The notes under the pieces are model-generated. The model did no database searches, was not told the DNA's origin, and saw only the letters and a list, made by a program, of their open reading frames with translations. This document shows positions 1 through 11,200 of a stretch of DNA of 64,000 nt, in pieces; position 1 is the stretch's first letter, and each line of letters starts with the position of its first letter. The translations under genes and the position numbers were made by a program. Source of the DNA: Centroberyx gerrardi (lineage: Eukaryota; Chordata; Actinopteri; Beryciformes; Berycidae). The stretch covers positions 20,682,815 through 20,746,814 of the forward strand of contig NC_135997.1 of the NCBI RefSeq assembly GCF_048128805.1. Direction: 5' to 3'.

Positions 1-87
1 ACTTCTGTTCTTGCTGCCCTCCAGTCCACTCCTGAAGAACTGCAGTGAGGCTCCAAACTCTAATCCTGCTTTGTCCTGGCACAGTGC

Positions 88-90
<3 letters not shown>

Positions 91-124
<34 letters not shown>

Positions 125-161
125 TGTGTGTTGTACTTCTCCCCTTGTGAGGACTCTCTCT

Positions 162-215
<54 letters not shown>

Positions 216-258
216 GTGTGTGCGTGTGTGTGTGTGTGTGTGCGTGTGTGTGTGTGTG
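91..258. repeat. (GT)n microsatellites, two arrays
   Basis: A GT array at 91-122 and a longer, slightly interrupted one at about 165-258, separated by unique sequence with a short CT run. The open frames across them encode Cys-Val repeats and are not genes. Confidence 0.97.
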
Positions 259-344
259 CCTACATGAGATGGGAATGCTCACAGTGCTGCTGTGTTGGCA
301 TCTCTAGAGTTTTTCTATTTTTAGAGAGTAAGGTCTGGCATTAC

Positions 345-347
<3 letters not shown>

Positions 348-387
<40 letters not shown>

Positions 388-514
388 GGAGGGAGATGAG
401 AGAGATAAAAAGAGACAACTGGAGAGAAAGCGAGATGATGAGGGAGGGAAGGATGAATGAAATGAAATATCAATGAGGACACATGAGGGAGAAAGAGTGA
501 GAGCGTCTATAAGA

Positions 515-602
<88 letters not shown>

Positions 603-609
603 GAGAGAG
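348..609. repeat. (GA)n microsatellites, two arrays
   Basis: Purine arrays of GA units at 348-381 and 511-609, with GA-rich sequence between them. The minus-strand frame over them is a Leu-Ser repeat, which is an artefact of the array. Confidence 0.97.
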
Positions 610-1636
610 GGGCATTCTGCAGTGGACCAGTGCAGGTAACTGTCATTGTAGGAAGCTGACTGTGCATGAATTCAACAGTTTTAATAGATGTCTTGTAGCT
701 CACAGACATGATACACTCAATATTTTAAATATATAGATGATTCCATCTTTAAATATTGTTGTGTTGTGGTCTCTTCAAGAGTGTTCAGAAGTAAGCATCA
801 GTTTTTTAGATGACCGATTTTGGATCAAAGCTCCTCAGTTTTCTGTGTTCATTGATGATGCATGGGAGAGTCTGTGGGCTCTTGGAGTGTTTTTTTTGTT
901 TGTTTGTTTTTTTAGCTTTTTTTTTTTTTTTTTTTACCTTGAACTGTAATTAGTGATAGCAGTTCTCAGTCAGGAAATGTGGCCACAACCCTAGATAACA
1001 ACCCTGGGTGCTGCCACATTGGCCACAAATCTGCACTCACATTCAGCTTCTTGAAAAAGAGATGTTCATTGAAATCGAAATATACCCAAATGAACACAAC
1101 ATGTGCCATGTGGTGGAGGCTTCCATCCAAAGTGCTTTAAATTACCATGAGTGCATACATTTTTATTCTTTGCGCTCTTCCAAGCAAACTAATCAGGGCA
1201 GCAATTGCTTAAAAAAGATTAAAATCAATATATTTTAACTGCCCAATGTGAAGGAGGGCAGAAAAAAAACGTGTGCCCAGCAGAACCCATAAAAAGGTGT
1301 GGCTTCATCTCTAAATCTATGATCTTTGATAACAGCCGAGTCGTGTTCTGTTTCAGTGTGTGGAGACAGCAGCACATGGCTGTTAAAGGTTTGGCTGCTA
1401 AAGATTTCCCCTTGGGGACTAATGAAGTTATTTTATCTTGAATATATCATTTGTCAGATGGATTGTGATAACATCCTTCGACGCTACGTGAAATAGAGAA
1501 AAGAGATTCTACACCCAAGGGAGCCATCTGAAGCTCAGTGTGATAATTAGAGTGTGCAGCTAAAACAGAATACGGGTCAACTTACCTTGACCTGTTAACA
1601 ACACCCTCCTAAATCACAATTATACTGTATATTATG

Positions 1637-1647
1637 TCTGTGTGTGT

Positions 1648-1704
<57 letters not shown>
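1637..1704. repeat. (GT)n microsatellite
   Basis: About 34 GT units with one TA interruption, just upstream of the hAT-like element. Confidence 0.96.
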
Positions 1705-1707
<3 letters not shown>

Positions 1708-1777
1708 ACCAGAAAGAGAATGTAGATCGGGATTGGCATGGTAGTAGACAGCTGGACACATTGACAAGAGGGACATT

Positions 1778-2566
1778 GGTAACACCTTACTTGAATTGTT
1801 GGATATAAGACATTATAAGTCACCATATGTGCATCATAAGAACATTATAATTACATTACTATACATAATTGTATAACTACATCTGAAATTGTCATAATAC
1901 ACCATAATGCATTATGAATCTGGCATGAGCAAGCTATGACACTTTAGTCTATATTTACCACTTTATTTGTTTATAACACATCATTACTATTACAGTGCTC
2001 TCCTAATGTGATATTGTGTTAGATAAGGTTTCCAAATCCAAAATCTTGTCAAAAATTATTTTACTGCTCATAATACATTTAGATTAATATTACAATGTGT
2101 CATGCATCACTTATAATGATTTAATATAATTACATTATGACATGAAATTATATGATTAGTGATCTAGTGATGTTAGATAGTGATGTGATTATGATATTAC
2201 CGGTATTAATGATATAATGAGTCAATCTCATTTTAAGCAATATGAGTTTCTAAAAAGGTATTGATTCTCTTATAAGAAAGTTCCTATTTATATTTATTCA
2301 TAAATTACTTAAAAGACATTGTGTGTCACACTAAGAATTCCACAGCTCGTAATACATTTGATGTCTTAGAAACAAAAAATATATATGTTCCATTAGTAAA
2401 TACATTACTTATAACAGCCTCACAACTTGGTTATACCAGATTTGTAATGCATTATAGTGTATTATGACATTTTCTGATGCAGCTATGATGTAGTTATAGT
2501 GAGCTTATGATGAGTGTATGATGACTTATAATGTCTTATAACCAGCAATTCAAGTAAAGTGTTACT
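1778..2566. mobile_element. hAT-like non-autonomous element with long inverted ends
   Basis: The first and last roughly 130 bases are imperfect inverted copies of each other: GGTAACACCTTACTTGAATT at the left matches the reverse complement of the right end, and both arms continue through ATAAGACATTATAAGTCA. The flanks carry an 8-base near-duplication, GGGACATT at 1770-1777 and GGGACATC at 2567-2574, as expected of a hAT target-site duplication. The interior is AT-rich with many CATTA/TAATG motifs and no transposase frame, so this is a MITE-type copy. Assignment to hAT rests on the duplication length; the inverted ends are seen directly. Confidence 0.8.
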
Positions 2567-2622
2567 GGGACATCTTGTGGTCAGCTACTGGCAGTACAGA
2601 AACTGTCTTTTCGTGATGTCTG

Positions 2623-2625
<3 letters not shown>

Positions 2626-2657
<32 letters not shown>
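2626..2657. repeat. (GT)n microsatellite
   Basis: About 16 GT units. Confidence 0.95.
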
Positions 2658-2658
<1 letters not shown>

Positions 2659-3262
2659 TCTTTGTTTTAGGCAATGGATTTTGCATTTCGGCTCATTTAT
2701 TTTATAAGTTATATCAAGTGTATGCAACTAATAAATACAACAGGTGAAATAGGCCTGAAGGATTTCTAGCACAAAGAAAATGTCTTGTACTGGAGAGAAA
2801 TATGGAAGCAGTGGAGATAGACAGATCCTGCTGCTGTTCACATCCATTAGACTATACCAGTGGTTGCTAAAGTGTAGTCTGGGAACCACCAGGAGGACGT
2901 GGCGTGTGGAAGAGAGAGAAAGACAAAGAGAAAGAGAGCAAAATGTATCTCTCATTGGCAGCAAAATTTCCAAACTTTTTCATATCCACTAAATATTTAC
3001 AAAACAGATTTTAAGTTTTGAAAATCCTAAAATGTTGGAAATGTTATGTCACTTACATTTATTTTGCTGCAGTATATTCAAACATTCGTCAATAAAATGT
3101 TTGTATAAATTTCACAATGGGCCTTATTTCAGTAAGTTTTCTTTTTTTCTTCAGTTAGTGTTACCCCAGTAGGCCTATAGGACAGGTTGTAAAAGTGGAA
3201 CTTTGTATTTGACATTACCGCACATAAATCTGTGATCTTGTAGTAGATGTCTAAGGGATTAT

Positions 3263-3633
3263 TACACTACCAGTCAAAAGTGTGGACACACCTAATTGAA
3301 TGTACTATATTTTTCATTATCTTAAAGCCATTTTGATCTAAAGGCTTACGCTTAAACGCTTGAAATGTGTTTCTTAGACAAATATAAACAGTGAAGTTAA
3401 TGCCTATGTATGAATTTCTTTCCAAAACCTTTGCCTTTCCATCAAGGCAAATGGTGGCCACTTTAAAGAATCTAAAATATAAGACAGTTTTGATTTGTTT
3501 AACATTTTTTGGTCACTGCATAATTCCATTTGTGTTATTTCATAGTTTTGATGTCTTTACTATGATTCTACAATGTGGAAAATAGTGAAAATAAAGAAAA
3601 CTGCGTGTGTCCAAACTTTTCACTAGTAGTGTA
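3263..3633. mobile_element. internally deleted Tc1-like transposon remnant
   Basis: Both ends begin with TACACTAC.AGT and run into inverted arms: CCAGTCAAAAGTGTGGACAC at the left, and the complement of GTCCAAACTTTTCACTAGTA at the right. TA dinucleotides border both ends, the target of Tc1/mariner elements. The right half resembles the 3-prime end of common fish Tc1 copies as I remember them. No transposase reading frame remains in the 371 bp. The ends and TA borders are seen; the family is recalled knowledge. Confidence 0.8.
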
Positions 3634-3639
3634 TTTTCT

Positions 3640-4051
3640 AGACAAATGGGGGTAGTTTGTACCAAAGTCTCAGAGAACTCGTACCAGCAACCATTGTGCT
3701 GAATGTGTTACAACTGTCCCGGTCTCCCCTACTACCGGAATCCATCCAGTCTGGGCGGAGGACGTGGCGGGGCGGAAAACCCGGAGACAGAAACAGACTC
3801 TGCCTCTGCGAACTCACTGACACGAAAGCTGCTCTGATGTTCCACGTGGACCCTGTCATTGACCAAAACAGTCTCTGGTCTCCGTGGCAGGGAGCGCGCG
3901 TGTCGTATCGCCGCCGTTGCGCAGTGCAGACCGGGAGGCGCGAGCAAGCAGGGCGGTGCGGGACGGCGGTATTCTCCCGTTATGAACCTATGAACCTAAA
4001 ATCTGCCCGGTTGAACGCGTTTTGCCGTCTCCACATCAGCTATGCAGAGAG
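3640..4051 (+). promoter_or_regulatory. cgref1: CpG-rich promoter and 5-prime UTR exon of cgref1
   Basis: A local CpG-rich block (about 3760-4020) ends in a strong splice donor, GAGAG then GTAAGT, at 4051/4052. The next plausible acceptor on this strand is at 5265-5266, just before the cgref1 start codon, so this is read as the non-coding first exon with its promoter. The long frame through it has no recognised homology. The transcription start cannot be placed from sequence alone. Confidence 0.5.
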
Positions 4052-4742
4052 GTAAGTTAGGCTTCTTATCCCGGTAGAGTAGCAGAGGCAGCAGGCTGCA
4101 GCTTGACGATATGAACATGATGAATCCACTCCTATTGTAGCATGTGGGCTTAGTTAGCTAAATACCTTATGAGGTTACAGTGGGTTTCAATATGCGTGCT
4201 GCTTCACTGAGTGGTGTTAATAATTAGCATTTAGCCTTAAAAAAATGCTAAACTGCAATTTGATGCTATAATCAAAATTGTCTCATCAGTCAATTGTTTT
4301 AATTCAGGCCCGCAGTTTATTACATGTGGCCGCAAGGGAGAAAGTCAATATGATTTGACTCTATCGGAAACCCTAAATGTTTATAATTCATATCCGCTCT
4401 GTTCATATTTAAGCTGTATCCATGCTACAGTGAGTTGGTCTATGGGACATGCGCGGCTGTGTGAGCCTCGGGTTTAGCATCACTGCTACTTGACAGGACT
4501 CAGGAGGGAGAGAGTGCAGTTTGCTGTAATGTAGCTACACCGTCCTGTACATTTCAGTGGGACAAGGCAGCACACAGCCTCCACTACGGGAATTAAATTA
4601 AGTACATGTTTTACAGCTACGTGTCTAAAAAGGTTAGCAACCTTTACTGATTTCTAGGACGCACGCGCGGGCACACAGATTAATTGGCCTTTGGGGACAA
4701 TAAAGGCATGAGATGAAAAAAGATTGGAGACGTTTTAATTGA

Positions 4743-4761
4743 TTTCTCTCTCTCTTTCCAC

Positions 4762-4855
<94 letters not shown>

Positions 4856-4879
4856 ACACACACACACACATACACACGC
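4743..4879. repeat. (CT)n then (CA)n compound microsatellite
   Basis: CT array from about 4743 to 4855 passing directly into a short CA array. It lies in the first intron of cgref1. Confidence 0.95.
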
Positions 4880-5274
4880 CATAAACTATAAGCCCAGATC
4901 ATCTTTATATCATCTTTAGGCTACAGTGGTGGGCTGCAGCATTGAAAACATTGTTAACATTTTTCTTGAATGATTATCTGATATATCAGTAGGATGACCA
5001 ATTCATAACTAATATATCATAAATACTCAGATGTATTTTAGTATATATTAGATACTGCCCTGCCCCTTAGAAGAATTATTTGGACATTCAATTATTTTGT
5101 TCTTTTCCACTCTACTATGCCTATTCAGTTCTTTAGCCAAAGAATTGGCTGCTGTGGATACTGGAGTACAGATGCCGATAGATGCATGATGGACGCCTGT
5201 CGCTGTAATACATTATAGTACTATAATGATGTCATGTGAGGTTGTGACATGGCTGTGTGCTTGTAGGTGTGCCA

Positions 5275-8200
5275 ATGGAGCCTCGCCTGGACAGGTTGGT
5301 GCCACGTGTCCTGTCTCTGTTCCTGCTCACACACCTCTGTCTGGCTGCACCAGGAATGCCAGGGACACAAAGGTACTGTATATACATATACAGTGTAGGC
5401 CAGGGTGTGATACACTACAGCTGTATTTCTGAATGAGTGGATTAGCTGGTGCTGCAACATAGTTATCTTTCCTGCCATTCTGTCCTCATATTGAGAGGGA
5501 TTTCACAGACAAGGCTGCAGCTGCATAATTAGTGTGTTCTGCTTATATAAGAGTACAGAAAGGAGTTTGAGCCACTCCTAATGAAAATGTTAACACTCAT
5601 GATTTTCCTTTGGATGCAAGTGTCCGCCACCGTGGCGTATGAGGCCAATATTTTCTTGGTTTGGATTTTATCTAATTAATTAATCAAGGATGATCAAGGA
5701 ATACACATTAAAAAGACAGAGTGGCTTTCCATCCTGAGGATTTTCTGTTTATTTTGTGGATTGGAATGTTCCGTCTTAGGAGGGATACACAGATAAGAAA
5801 CTTAGTTGATATGGGTTAATGTGTGTTGACTTAAATATACACCTAAGGTAAGAGAAAGGTAAGAATGCAGTAAGGGAAAAGGGAAGGTGAAATATCTTCA
5901 TTATATAACATCACGTCTTGACTGTAGTTAGGTATGTAATAATAAAACATGACATACACAAACTGACATGGATGGGCAGATAGCAGTACAATAACTTGAA
6001 GGAATAAGTACAAGAGGAAAGAAAAGGAAGAGCAATAAGGCGTTAAAGTGTTAATATTTATTTTTTATGTCTCTGTTTATGTTTGCATTTGTTATTTACA
6101 TTTTTATTTGTTTATCCCATAGAGAGGAGTCAGCAGATGCCCCTCCCCCTCCCGCAGAGCTAGCCAATCCCTTTGGCTCTGGACAGGAGGACCGCAGGTG
6201 AGTGACCTCTGGACTATGTGCTGCACCGCGGCCAACTCATGAATGGGGTCATAAAGGTGAACATTGTAAGATGTAAGACAAATAAAAATTGCTCTCAATT
6301 GCTGCCTTGAGTTGAGAGGGACTGATACAGTTCCTGTAGCACTTTTAATTTCTGGTGTCTAAACCGAACAGCTTGAAACTCTAATCTTTCCCCCAGAGGG
6401 TAAAATTAATGTGAAGCTCGGTCTCTTCAGACTGCATGCATGTATCGTTGTGCCACTATTAAACTATGCATGTCATGGAATATAGATATTCTCTGTCATT
6501 CATTGTTTAGCCAAAAGATGACACAGTAGTTAGTGCCAAAGTCAGAGACACAATATGTCCAAATAAATACTTATGGATGTTATAATTTCCTGGAAACGTA
6601 TAAAGTACATCTTAATTGTTTTCAGCCTGGAGTCTATTTTGATGGGCCCAGTAGCTATTGTCTGGCTCTCTGTGGACTTTGGCTGCTGTGCTAATGCACC
6701 ACATACTGATAAGATTACATGTGCAATAACACTAGATTATACCTTAGCTGTGAAATAGGCTATTCTTCCTTCACAGTGTTAGGGGGAAAGATTGTTATCC
6801 TCACACATATTACACTGGCTTTCACATCTCTGTCTCTTATGTGCTGACCCATTTTAGATTGCAGGTTTAATTTGTTTTGGGGCACAAAATGAGGGACACA
6901 TGAGTGGAAGTAAACCATGAGGTGATCAATTTGTGGGCTGCAGTGTGTAGGAGGTGAGGATGTGGCCGCATGTCTCACACTGACTGATAAGATTACTGTA
7001 TGTGTACTTTAAGACGACTTTATCATGCTGTTAGCTTACTGTCTCGAGTCTATAGGCTGTAACATGTTTGTGTTGTAGCTTTTTTAAAATTACAGTGGGT
7101 AGGAAGGGCACTTCCTTAGTTAAATTACATACAAATGTTAATGCACATTGAGCAGATTCACAGAGGGAAGCCTGTGTACAGTCAGAATTGATAGAAAGGG
7201 CGTTTCCAACAAGCACATTCTAACAACATGTATCTCTCTCTCACACACACACACATACACACACACATACGTTGTATCCTCTCTAGAACAGGGTTTTTGC
7301 TGAGCCTTGAGACGTGGGCTGCTGCATAATGCTGACGAGACAGTCTGTGTGAAGGACAAAACACGAGTCGACACAGAAAGCTCCTGATTCTAACCTGAAG
7401 TCTGATGCAGTGTGGAGCGGCCTCTGAGACAGCATTTATACCATACACACTGTAAACACAGGGGCGGCTCTGTTGCTAACCCCGCACCTGTACAGGGTGT
7501 AGGGATTAGGTTCCAGCCACCTGCAACCCAGAAAAGGATTAAGCGAGTAGAAAATGAATGAATGAATTATAAACACCATAACTCTCCCTTGAACCCAGTA
7601 CTTTTTGATGTGGTGGCTGCTCCTCTTGGTAAGTTGGGTCATGCGTTAAGGCGGCGTGCACATGGGACATTTACTGTAACATCCGTCACATTCATAGACA
7701 AATACGCGTTGAAACCATCTAGGTTGCGTGTTTCAAAACCTTTTAAAGCAGTCTGTAGAAATTTTACTGGCTGATGAAGTCTGTTACCGGATGACATTTA
7801 CCTGCGCTCTGTCAAAAGTTCAACTAGTTTCAACTTTTTTGAGGGACTGGGTTGCAATATTATCAACATGGCTGACGATTAAATTCCATTCAGGTTGTGT
7901 GGTGAACACTGATCAGGGTAGCAGACAGTGGGGCATTCGGAGGTAACGGTAGCAGAGATGAGGGAAGCTGGAATTAATTACATTCATTTTGTTATGATTC
8001 ATGTAATTTCATTATTAACATAATTTTGTTTAGATCATGGAGAGCATCAGCAGTAGGGCTTGTCGGTCAAGTCTTCTGAATTAAATAAAAAACACAAGTT
8101 TATGAGGATATGTCGCTCTGATCCACACTCCGGAGCAGTAGGTGGCGGTAATGCACCTTTAAGCTGGATGCCAACTGCCGTTAAAATACAAGAAGAAGAA

Positions 8201-11200
8201 GAAGAAGGCAGCAGTAGTGGTGCAAGTTCTATTTATCATCGTTAGATCTGATATTCAGATTTGATACCTATCTGACAGTATGCCTCGTTCCTGCGCTGTG
8301 AAGACTTGCACAAATAAAGCAGTGACTCGGACTGCGCTGATGTTTCACAGACTCCCGCTCAGGGATGCTGAGCGGCTCAAGCTGTGGCTCGTCGCCCTGA
8401 ATCTCGACGCAAATACCCCGCCGGAGGAACTCAAAAAGTATATTGTCTGCTCAGCGCATTTTGTCCCGGCGGACTATTTTGAAAAGAGGGAGATGAGGAC
8501 CGACACGATGCGACATTTCCTGAACGATAAAGCTGTCCCGTCAGTCCGCATCCTGCGCTCTCCAGAGCAAAGCAGAAGGGTAAGTTTGAAATATAACATG
8601 GAGATATAATATATATAATATTGAGACATTACGGAAAATTCTTCAGGCGTCTGCGCAGATCTTTACAACATTCTTCCTGTAACAAACCCTGTCATATGTT
8701 GTGAAGATCAGTGAATGTGCGCAGATGTCTGCATCAGGCCAGTATGTGATTGATTGAACAGCTGAACGCTGGAGCAGTGAGCCACTTCTGAAATATGCTT
8801 TTTAAAATATCGTTATACAGCAAGTGAGAATGAATTACTAAGTTTACATTGGACAGTCCAGTCCTAACATCACCATGGGTCATGCTGCATTTCTTCATTA
8901 TTTAAAATTGACCCATGCCATTCATTTTGGATGTATTCTATTTGTTAGAATAACATTACTGTATAATTTCTACATGCAAGTAAAAAAACATTGGTTTTCA
9001 CTTGAGAGCTACTGACTTGCATGTAAACATTAGGACTGATAACTAAACATGTTTACTTTTAATCAGGTGAAACAACAGGAGTCGGGCCAAATGGACACCA
9101 CAGCACAGACTGCAGTGATGGACATCAGCTTGAGCTCTGTTGCCTCTTCCTCCAGCGACCCTGCTGATCCCGGTCTCATAGCCTTCACCAGCCGCTCTGC
9201 CTCCAGCGAGGGATCAACCTCTGACGGTGTCCCAGAAGAAACAGGAGGACGGAGTCAAAGACAATGGATTGTGAACGAGTCAAAACTCATGAAGCTTTTC
9301 CAAACATGTCACCAATGTGGAGCAGTGTTGTGTGATAAAGAAATAACCACCAAGGGCAGCAAAATCAAAGTGACATGGGCTTGTTGCAATAAACACAGCG
9401 GAGAATGGCAGTCATGTCCTGATGTCTCTTGAATGCCAGAAAACAACCTGCTGATATTCGGATCCGTCCTTTCTGCTGGTTTGACATAAACCACCACTGC
9501 TGAACCTCCAGGACAACCATCTACACAATACAGTCAACATACTTTCTTCCAGTTACTGAACAAGCTTACCGCCACCAGCAGACGACAAGCTCCAGGCTGA
9601 TTGGGCAGACAGTGGAATGGTGATGATTCAACAAGAGATAATTCACTTTGAATTGGTTCAGGTAAGATTGTGGAAATCCAACAAATTTGAGAAAGTGGGC
9701 TACATAACAGGCGTTATTAATTCTCTCTTGTTTATCCCCCCAGGTTACCGAGGCCACAAGCTTCTAATGGAACCATTAGGTTTCCAGACGGGACAGGAAA
9801 GGCTTCTTGACAAAATATTAGATGGCAAGCTGATCACAACAGACAGATCTTCCTCCATTCGCACAATCAATAGACCTAGTCTTATCTGGACATACAACAA
9901 TAGTTCCACACATGGTAGACATGTAAAGGTTAGCAGTCCATGCTGTCAGTGCCAGTAAAAAACTAGTAAATCAAAGGCCTTATAAACAGTGATTGCAGGT
10001 ACAGGCTCACCTGTCTACCAGTAAATATTGCCCTGCAAATGGCACTGCTACCTCATGGTAACACCCTGTAATGTAACACAGTTTGTAAATTGTACATAAC
10101 TGAACTCCACTAACTACTTGCATATAGTTTATTTTTTGGTATATTTGACCCTTTTATTGGTGTAAGTTGTGTGAATGCATTGTCTATATGTTTATTGTAC
10201 ATTATGCGCACTTGTCTTTGTTGTGTTGTAAAAAAGAAATACTTGACTGTGCTGGTTTATTATTGTGTCATTGCATAGGTCAATGCTAACACTGTTGGAT
10301 TTTACCAATTTGATTTAAAAAAAAGCAAACTAAAGGTGAATAAAGGTGATGATAAGCAGTTTATTAGCCTAGATAAAAGAAAAGGATTAAAAATAACACT
10401 GTCTTAACAAAATGTATGCTTTATGTAATGTATTTTATAAAATACATGTATTTATAAGATAACCAACATTTTTCAGCAGTGTACCTTCATCAGGGTGAAG
10501 GGGCACCCTACAGCTTTATAAACAAAATTCAAGTGCATTGAAGTAATTGTGTGATTTTCATCATTTTTGGGGGTTTCACCAGTTTTCCTTAATTGACTTA
10601 AATTTATTTAAGTATGACCTGCCTGCTTTATTTCTTACATTGACCTGCCTGATATATTTCATATACAACAATCAATTGATGGTTTTAATTGCATTTATTG
10701 ATCATAGAACTGCAACAAAATAGCTGTTATTACAAGAGGCTCCTCACATCCTTTGCCTCCTTCAATCGACCCCTGTAGGCGAGGGATATTTGTGACGAAT
10801 GCAGCAAACAACAGCTTATATTACTCCACAGTCTTGATAGTCTTGTGGGGCCCTCTGGCTGCCGGGGCCTAGGGCAGCTATACCTTTGCCTAATGATAAG
10901 ACCGCCCCTGTATGTCAAACCAGTAACAAGGATGGATTTGGATAGCAGGCTGTTTTCTGTTTTCTTGGCTGAAGGTCACATTATTGATGCAACAGACTTG
11001 TCTTATTGATGAGTTGTGCTGTATGCTCTGTCTCTCACAGGCTGCTGCAGAGCTACATCCAGGCCAGTCTGAAGGATGGCCAGGGAGGACCTGAAATCAG
11101 CACCTGGGAGCAAGGTAGACAGCACCACCTCCTGGCCTCTCTGTGTACCACTGGTGTAATATTCTAACAGGGCTTCCCAAACCTTTTCATGCCACGGACA

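Larger units (their letters stand above)
1..3640. other. gene-free flank, microsatellites and transposon remnants
   Basis: No exon with coding character and splice borders was recognised here. The long open frames near the left end are only translations of (GT)n and (GA)n runs. The stretch holds large dinucleotide arrays in its first 610 bases, a hAT-like element and a Tc1-like remnant (listed separately), and otherwise AT-rich sequence. Part of it may be distal promoter of the downstream cgref1 gene, but no motif was recognised. Confidence 0.6.

Noticed and set aside
11-615. Open frames of Cys-Val or Leu-Ser repeats on both strands
   Set aside because: They are translations of (GT)n and (GA)n microsatellites with no splice context.
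3657-4055. 132-aa plus-strand frame in the cgref1 promoter region
   Set aside because: Falls in CpG-rich 5-prime sequence, has no family resemblance, and does not continue in phase to the cgref1 signal peptide.
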